NCBI GenBank assembly: GCA_046533095.1
Contig: JAJQRA010000041.1
Coordinates: 1-8,734, forward strand
Source of the DNA: ZAX-1 sp046533095
GTDB taxonomy: Bacteria; Bacillota; Clostridia; Lachnospirales; Lachnospiraceae
Reading direction: 5' to 3'
Length of the DNA: 8,734 nucleotides
Shown: in pieces, positions 6,186-8,734 of the stretch
Layout of the letters: each line of letters starts with the position of its first letter
Numbering within the stretch: the first letter of the stretch is position 1
The notes under the pieces: generated by a model
What the model saw: the letters and a program-made list of their open reading frames with translations, nothing else
Databases searched by the model: none
What the model was told of the DNA's origin: nothing
Translations under genes and position numbers: made by a program

Positions 6186-6959
6186 ATGGGATTTTTATTC
6201 GGAGGCGTGTCCTCCCAAAGCATGAACATCAAGGCGCGGCTGACCTCGTGGCTGGCTTCGCCCCAACTGCGGAATTCCTTTGTGACCGTGCCGGGGAAAC
6301 CCGGCGTGGCGGACTTCGGCAGCGACATCGCCGAGCGTGTTATCACCGTGCGGTGCAATGTCTATCCGCAGCTTCAATTTTCGGCTCTGGTGTCTGTTTT
6401 GGATAACCTCGCCGAGTGGCTTAACCCCGATGACGGCTTGAAACAGCTTGTGCTGAACGACGTTCCCGACCGCTACTTTACGGCGAGATTGCAAACGGAA
6501 GTGGACTGCGAGCGGTTAATCCTCGCAGCCGGGGCGTTTGACCTCAAATTCGTCTGCCCAGACCCCTTCGCCTACGCCCTGACGGACGAGAGTTTCGACC
6601 TCACGGCGACGGGCGCGAACACGGTCACAAGGTTAAAAGGCAACACGGACTCATTGCCCGTGTATCTTCTGAAAGCGGCGATTCCGTCAGGCGCGGCGAC
6701 ATACATCACGATTCAGACCAACAACGAAGAACTCAAAGTTGTCGGAGCGCTTGCCACCGGTGAAACGCTCGTCATCGACAGCGGACTGATGACCGCCAAG
6801 GTGGTGGACAACGCAGGCGAGACGCTCCGCAATGGTCTACCGCTCCTACAGGAACTGAACTTTCCTGTTCTGCGAAAAGGTGCAAACACAATCACGATAA
6901 CCGCGATGGGCGCGACATTTACGGAACTGCAAATTCAGGCGAAGAGCCGCTGGAGGTGA
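6186..6959 (+). CDS. Distal tail protein (Dit), siphophage tail component family
   Basis: A 257-residue Dit-type protein that forms the hexameric ring joining tail tube and tip, onto which the hub protein and receptor-binding parts are built. The N-terminal half has the usual opening (FLFGGVSSQSMNIKARLTSW), then VPGKPGVADFGSDIAERVITVRC and the LVSVLDNLAEWLNP segment. The segment LVLNDVPDRYFTARLQTEVDC and the FDLKFVCPDPFAY ending are diagnostic of the siphophage tail family. The C-terminal half (from about 145) is a beta-rich galectin-like domain ending AKSRWR. AAGGAGG (6172-6178) precedes the ATG by seven bases. Directly upstream of the hub gene and directly downstream of the tape measure, it sits in the canonical position. 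The GGAGGTGA near its own end serves the next gene. Confidence 0.92.
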   Translation: MGFLFGGVSSQSMNIKARLTSWLASPQLRNSFVTVPGKPGVADFGSDIAERVITVRCNVYPQLQFSALVSVLDNLAEWLNPDDGLKQLVLNDVPDRYFTARLQTEVDCERLILAAGAFDLKFVCPDPFAYALTDESFDLTATGANTVTRLKGNTDSLPVYLLKAAIPSGAATYITIQTNNEELKVVGALATGETLVIDSGLMTAKVVDNAGETLRNGLPLLQELNFPVLRKGANTITITAMGATFTELQIQAKSRWR

Positions 6960-6965
6960 TAAAGC

Positions 6966-8711
6966 GTGGCAGTAAAATCTATTCTCACAACACAAACCGA
7001 CTTTACGGGCGAGTTTCCCGTGAGCGAAAACACGCTCGCGCTCTGGCGGTTCAACGAAGCAACTCCCGACAACGACACAAAGCTGATGGATTCGAGCGGA
7101 CACGGGCGGCATTTTGTAATCTCCGGCTGGAGCGGCACGACAGCGAGCCTGCCGAACGGTAGGTATGGGCGCTATTTCAAGCAGAACATCAACAATCCGA
7201 CCTCGGAGAAAACTTATCTGCAGGCGGTGAACGATTCCAATTTCTTCACCACTCTTGGAGAGAAAATCGCCGTGGGCGGCTGGATTAATCCGACGACATA
7301 TTCGGTCGGGCAAACGTATAGTCCCATATTCAACACCCGTCAGGGACCCGGTCAGCCGCTGTTCTACATTTCGCTGTACAGCGGCAAGCCGCGCATGATG
7401 GTGTACAACTCGGCGGGTTCGCTGATTCTCGACCAGACCGAAACGCCGAGTTTCATGCTGGTCAACAATGGTTGGTACTACATCGCCGCGATTATCGAGG
7501 TAACAGCCAAAACATCTCAGATGGTTATCTGCAACCGAGCGGACGGCACGGTCTGGGTAGCGCCGAAGCGGACTCTCAGCGGAAACATCAATCCGTCCTG
7601 CTCGGCGGACATTATCCTCGGTATGCATAACAACCAGTATTACTACGCCGGGGGCTTCGACGAATGGTTCATCGAAACCGAGAGCCAGCTTACGATTGAG
7701 GATTTAGGGCGGTATTTCCGACAGGCGACGCTCGCGGGCGGCGGCGACACATCGGGTGCTGTGGACGGCATTACCATTCCAGACGCCGTGACACTACGAA
7801 AAGACGCGAACAACACCTACCCCGAAAGCGGTCAGCTTACGACCATCGCGGCGGATTGCTCTCTCGCGGGGAGCGGCCGGGTATCCGTTTCGAGCGAGTA
7901 TATCGCGGGAACGACGGCAATCAGCCTGATTGAAACCGCCACAAGCGACGACTTCATCGACTGGTCGGCGTGGCAGTCGGTCGGCTCTAACGGTGAACTC
8001 GCTTCCCCGAACCGCGCCTACATTAAATACCGCATAACGCTTACGACGAACGATACAAGCGTCACGCCGAAGCTGCTCGACATCACGCTCCACGACATTC
8101 CGAAAGCGCCGTATGAAAAACTGGGCTTTGCCCGCCCCGTCGTTTTGGACACGAACGGCGCGTGGGAGGCGGTGCTTGAGAATGCCTTTGACATCATCGT
8201 CACGGGTGAGGTCAACGGCTCGGACACGCTTAAGTTCAAGATGCCCTATAGCGACGCTAAACGGCTCTCGCTCGATAACGAGAAGCAGGTACAGATAGCC
8301 GGGGAGATTTACCGTATTCGGACTTTGACCGATGAAAAAGGCGCGAACGGCGGCGGTATCCTCACAACCGTTTACGCGGAGGCGGCGTTCTATGACCTGA
8401 CATTCTCAGCGGAGAAACAGCCGACAGAATTCAACGCCGCGCTTGCCAACGAAGCGATGACATACGCTCTCGCCGACACCGGCTGGGAAATCGGCACGGT
8501 GAACGTGACAACGCTGCGGACATGGGATTGCCAAGAGAAGAACGCCCTCGCCGTTTTGAGGATGGTTCAGCAGATTCACGGCGGCGACCTCGTATTCCAC
8601 AGCAGAAACAGGCTCGTCGACCTCGTGACCTTTTCGGGAAGGGTGATATGTCAACCTATTTTTGGACAATTTTTTGCCGAACCGCAACACATTAATAAAG
8701 CGTATTTATAG
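6966..8711 (+). CDS. Tail hub / Tal-like minor structural protein with N-terminal LamG domain, 3'-truncated
   Basis: A tail-tip protein in three parts. Residues about 24-240 are a LamG/concanavalin-like jellyroll: LALWRFNEATPDNDTKLMDSSGHG at the front and GGFDEWF near 229-235 at the end, the usual LamG closing motif; such domains bind carbohydrate. Residues about 260-380 form a beta-rich linker. From about 384 (EKLGFARPVVLDTNG) the sequence matches the N-terminal hub domain of phage minor structural / tail endopeptidase proteins, with LKFKMPYSDAKRLSLDNEKQV and IYRIRTL. The start is GTG with GGAGGTGA at 6952-6959. Native sequence stops at residue 559. The last 22 residues (from VICQPIFG on) are read from the inverted repeat to TAG 8709-8711, so the C-terminal part, including any endopeptidase, is lost. 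LamG is more often C-terminal in tail proteins. Confidence 0.83.
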   Translation: MAVKSILTTQTDFTGEFPVSENTLALWRFNEATPDNDTKLMDSSGHGRHFVISGWSGTTASLPNGRYGRYFKQNINNPTSEKTYLQAVNDSNFFTTLGEKIAVGGWINPTTYSVGQTYSPIFNTRQGPGQPLFYISLYSGKPRMMVYNSAGSLILDQTETPSFMLVNNGWYYIAAIIEVTAKTSQMVICNRADGTVWVAPKRTLSGNINPSCSADIILGMHNNQYYYAGGFDEWFIETESQLTIEDLGRYFRQATLAGGGDTSGAVDGITIPDAVTLRKDANNTYPESGQLTTIAADCSLAGSGRVSVSSEYIAGTTAISLIETATSDDFIDWSAWQSVGSNGELASPNRAYIKYRITLTTNDTSVTPKLLDITLHDIPKAPYEKLGFARPVVLDTNGAWEAVLENAFDIIVTGEVNGSDTLKFKMPYSDAKRLSLDNEKQVQIAGEIYRIRTLTDEKGANGGGILTTVYAEAAFYDLTFSAEKQPTEFNAALANEAMTYALADTGWEIGTVNVTTLRTWDCQEKNALAVLRMVQQIHGGDLVFHSRNRLVDLVTFSGRVICQPIFGQFFAEPQHINKAYL

Positions 8712-8734
8712 AGTTTGATGATTGACTATATTGT
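8643..8734 (-). repeat. Right copy of the perfect 92-bp terminal inverted repeat
   Basis: This is the exact reverse complement of 1-92, beginning GTGATATGTCAACC at the inner edge and ending at the last base of the window. It interrupts the tail hub gene at codon 560 and supplies 22 foreign codons and a TAG stop. Both copies end at the same repeat base at the window edges, which fits either true element termini or an assembly stopping at a shared graph node. The inner sequence TGTCAACCTATTTTTGGACA is a near-palindrome of the kind seen at insertion sequence ends; I cannot name a family from 92 bases. Orientation relative to the phage genes is mirror-image to the left copy. Confidence 0.97.

Noticed and set aside
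6846..7628. 260-codon minus-strand frame opposite the Dit/hub genes
   Set aside because: Arg/Val/His-rich composition typical of antisense frames in GC-rich coding DNA; the + strand genes are clearly real.
8708..8734. AGAGTTTGAT near the right end as the start of a 16S rRNA gene
   Set aside because: Only a ten-base similarity to the conserved 16S 5' region; it diverges immediately afterwards and is present in both repeat copies.
1..8734. CRISPR array, tRNA, diversity-generating retroelement, toxin-antitoxin or anti-phage defence genes
   Set aside because: No spaced direct repeats, no tRNA-like cloverleaf sequence, no reverse transcriptase and no non-structural gene were seen; the interior is continuous phage late genes.

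Overview
The window is a block of tail-proximal head and tail genes from a siphovirus or prophage, all on the + strand. It is enclosed by a perfect 92-bp terminal inverted repeat (1-92 and 8643-8734). Gene order, protein families, strong AAGGAGG-type ribosome-binding sites and GC-rich coding DNA fit an HK97-like, long non-contractile-tailed phage of a Gram-positive host. A moderately GC-rich Clostridia-type host is the best guess, but no host gene is present to confirm it.

Layout. Left inverted repeat (1-92). Then the head and connector genes: an HK97-fold major capsid protein whose 5' end is missing at the repeat junction, a gp6-like head-tail connector, a head-closure protein, an HK97 gp10-like protein and a tail terminator. 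The tail genes follow: phi13-type major tail protein; tail assembly chaperone G with a -1 frameshifted G-T extension; tape measure protein; distal tail protein; and a LamG-containing tail hub (Tal-like) protein whose 3' end is missing at the second repeat junction. Right inverted repeat (8643-8734) closes the window. Genes abut or overlap by 1-4 bases, or are separated by at most about 26 bases, so they read as one late operon. No gap exceeds 300 bases.

How the genes work together. The capsid protein forms the shell. The connector, closure, gp10-like and terminator proteins form the neck and the head-proximal tail end. The major tail protein polymerises around the tape measure with help from the G and G-T chaperones. 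Dit and the Tal-like protein form the baseplate at the distal tip. Terminase, portal, protease, receptor-binding fibre, holin, lysin, replication and lysogeny genes are absent, so this is a fragment and not a complete phage.

Two observations stand out. (1) The inverted repeats are AT-rich (29 of 92 bases are G or C), unlike the phage DNA, and replace the missing ends of both terminal genes. The fragment is therefore bounded by foreign sequence: IS or MITE-type ends, a captured-DNA element, or an assembly product ending in a multicopy repeat. No transposase or recombinase is encoded. (2) There is a textbook -1 frameshift cassette: an A AAA AAC slippery heptamer, a 6-nt spacer and a 9-bp perfect stem. 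It yields a chaperone extension that has no start codon of its own. I do not see an undescribed defence or regulatory system; the inverted-repeat bounded structure is the only feature that ordinary phage gene content does not explain.
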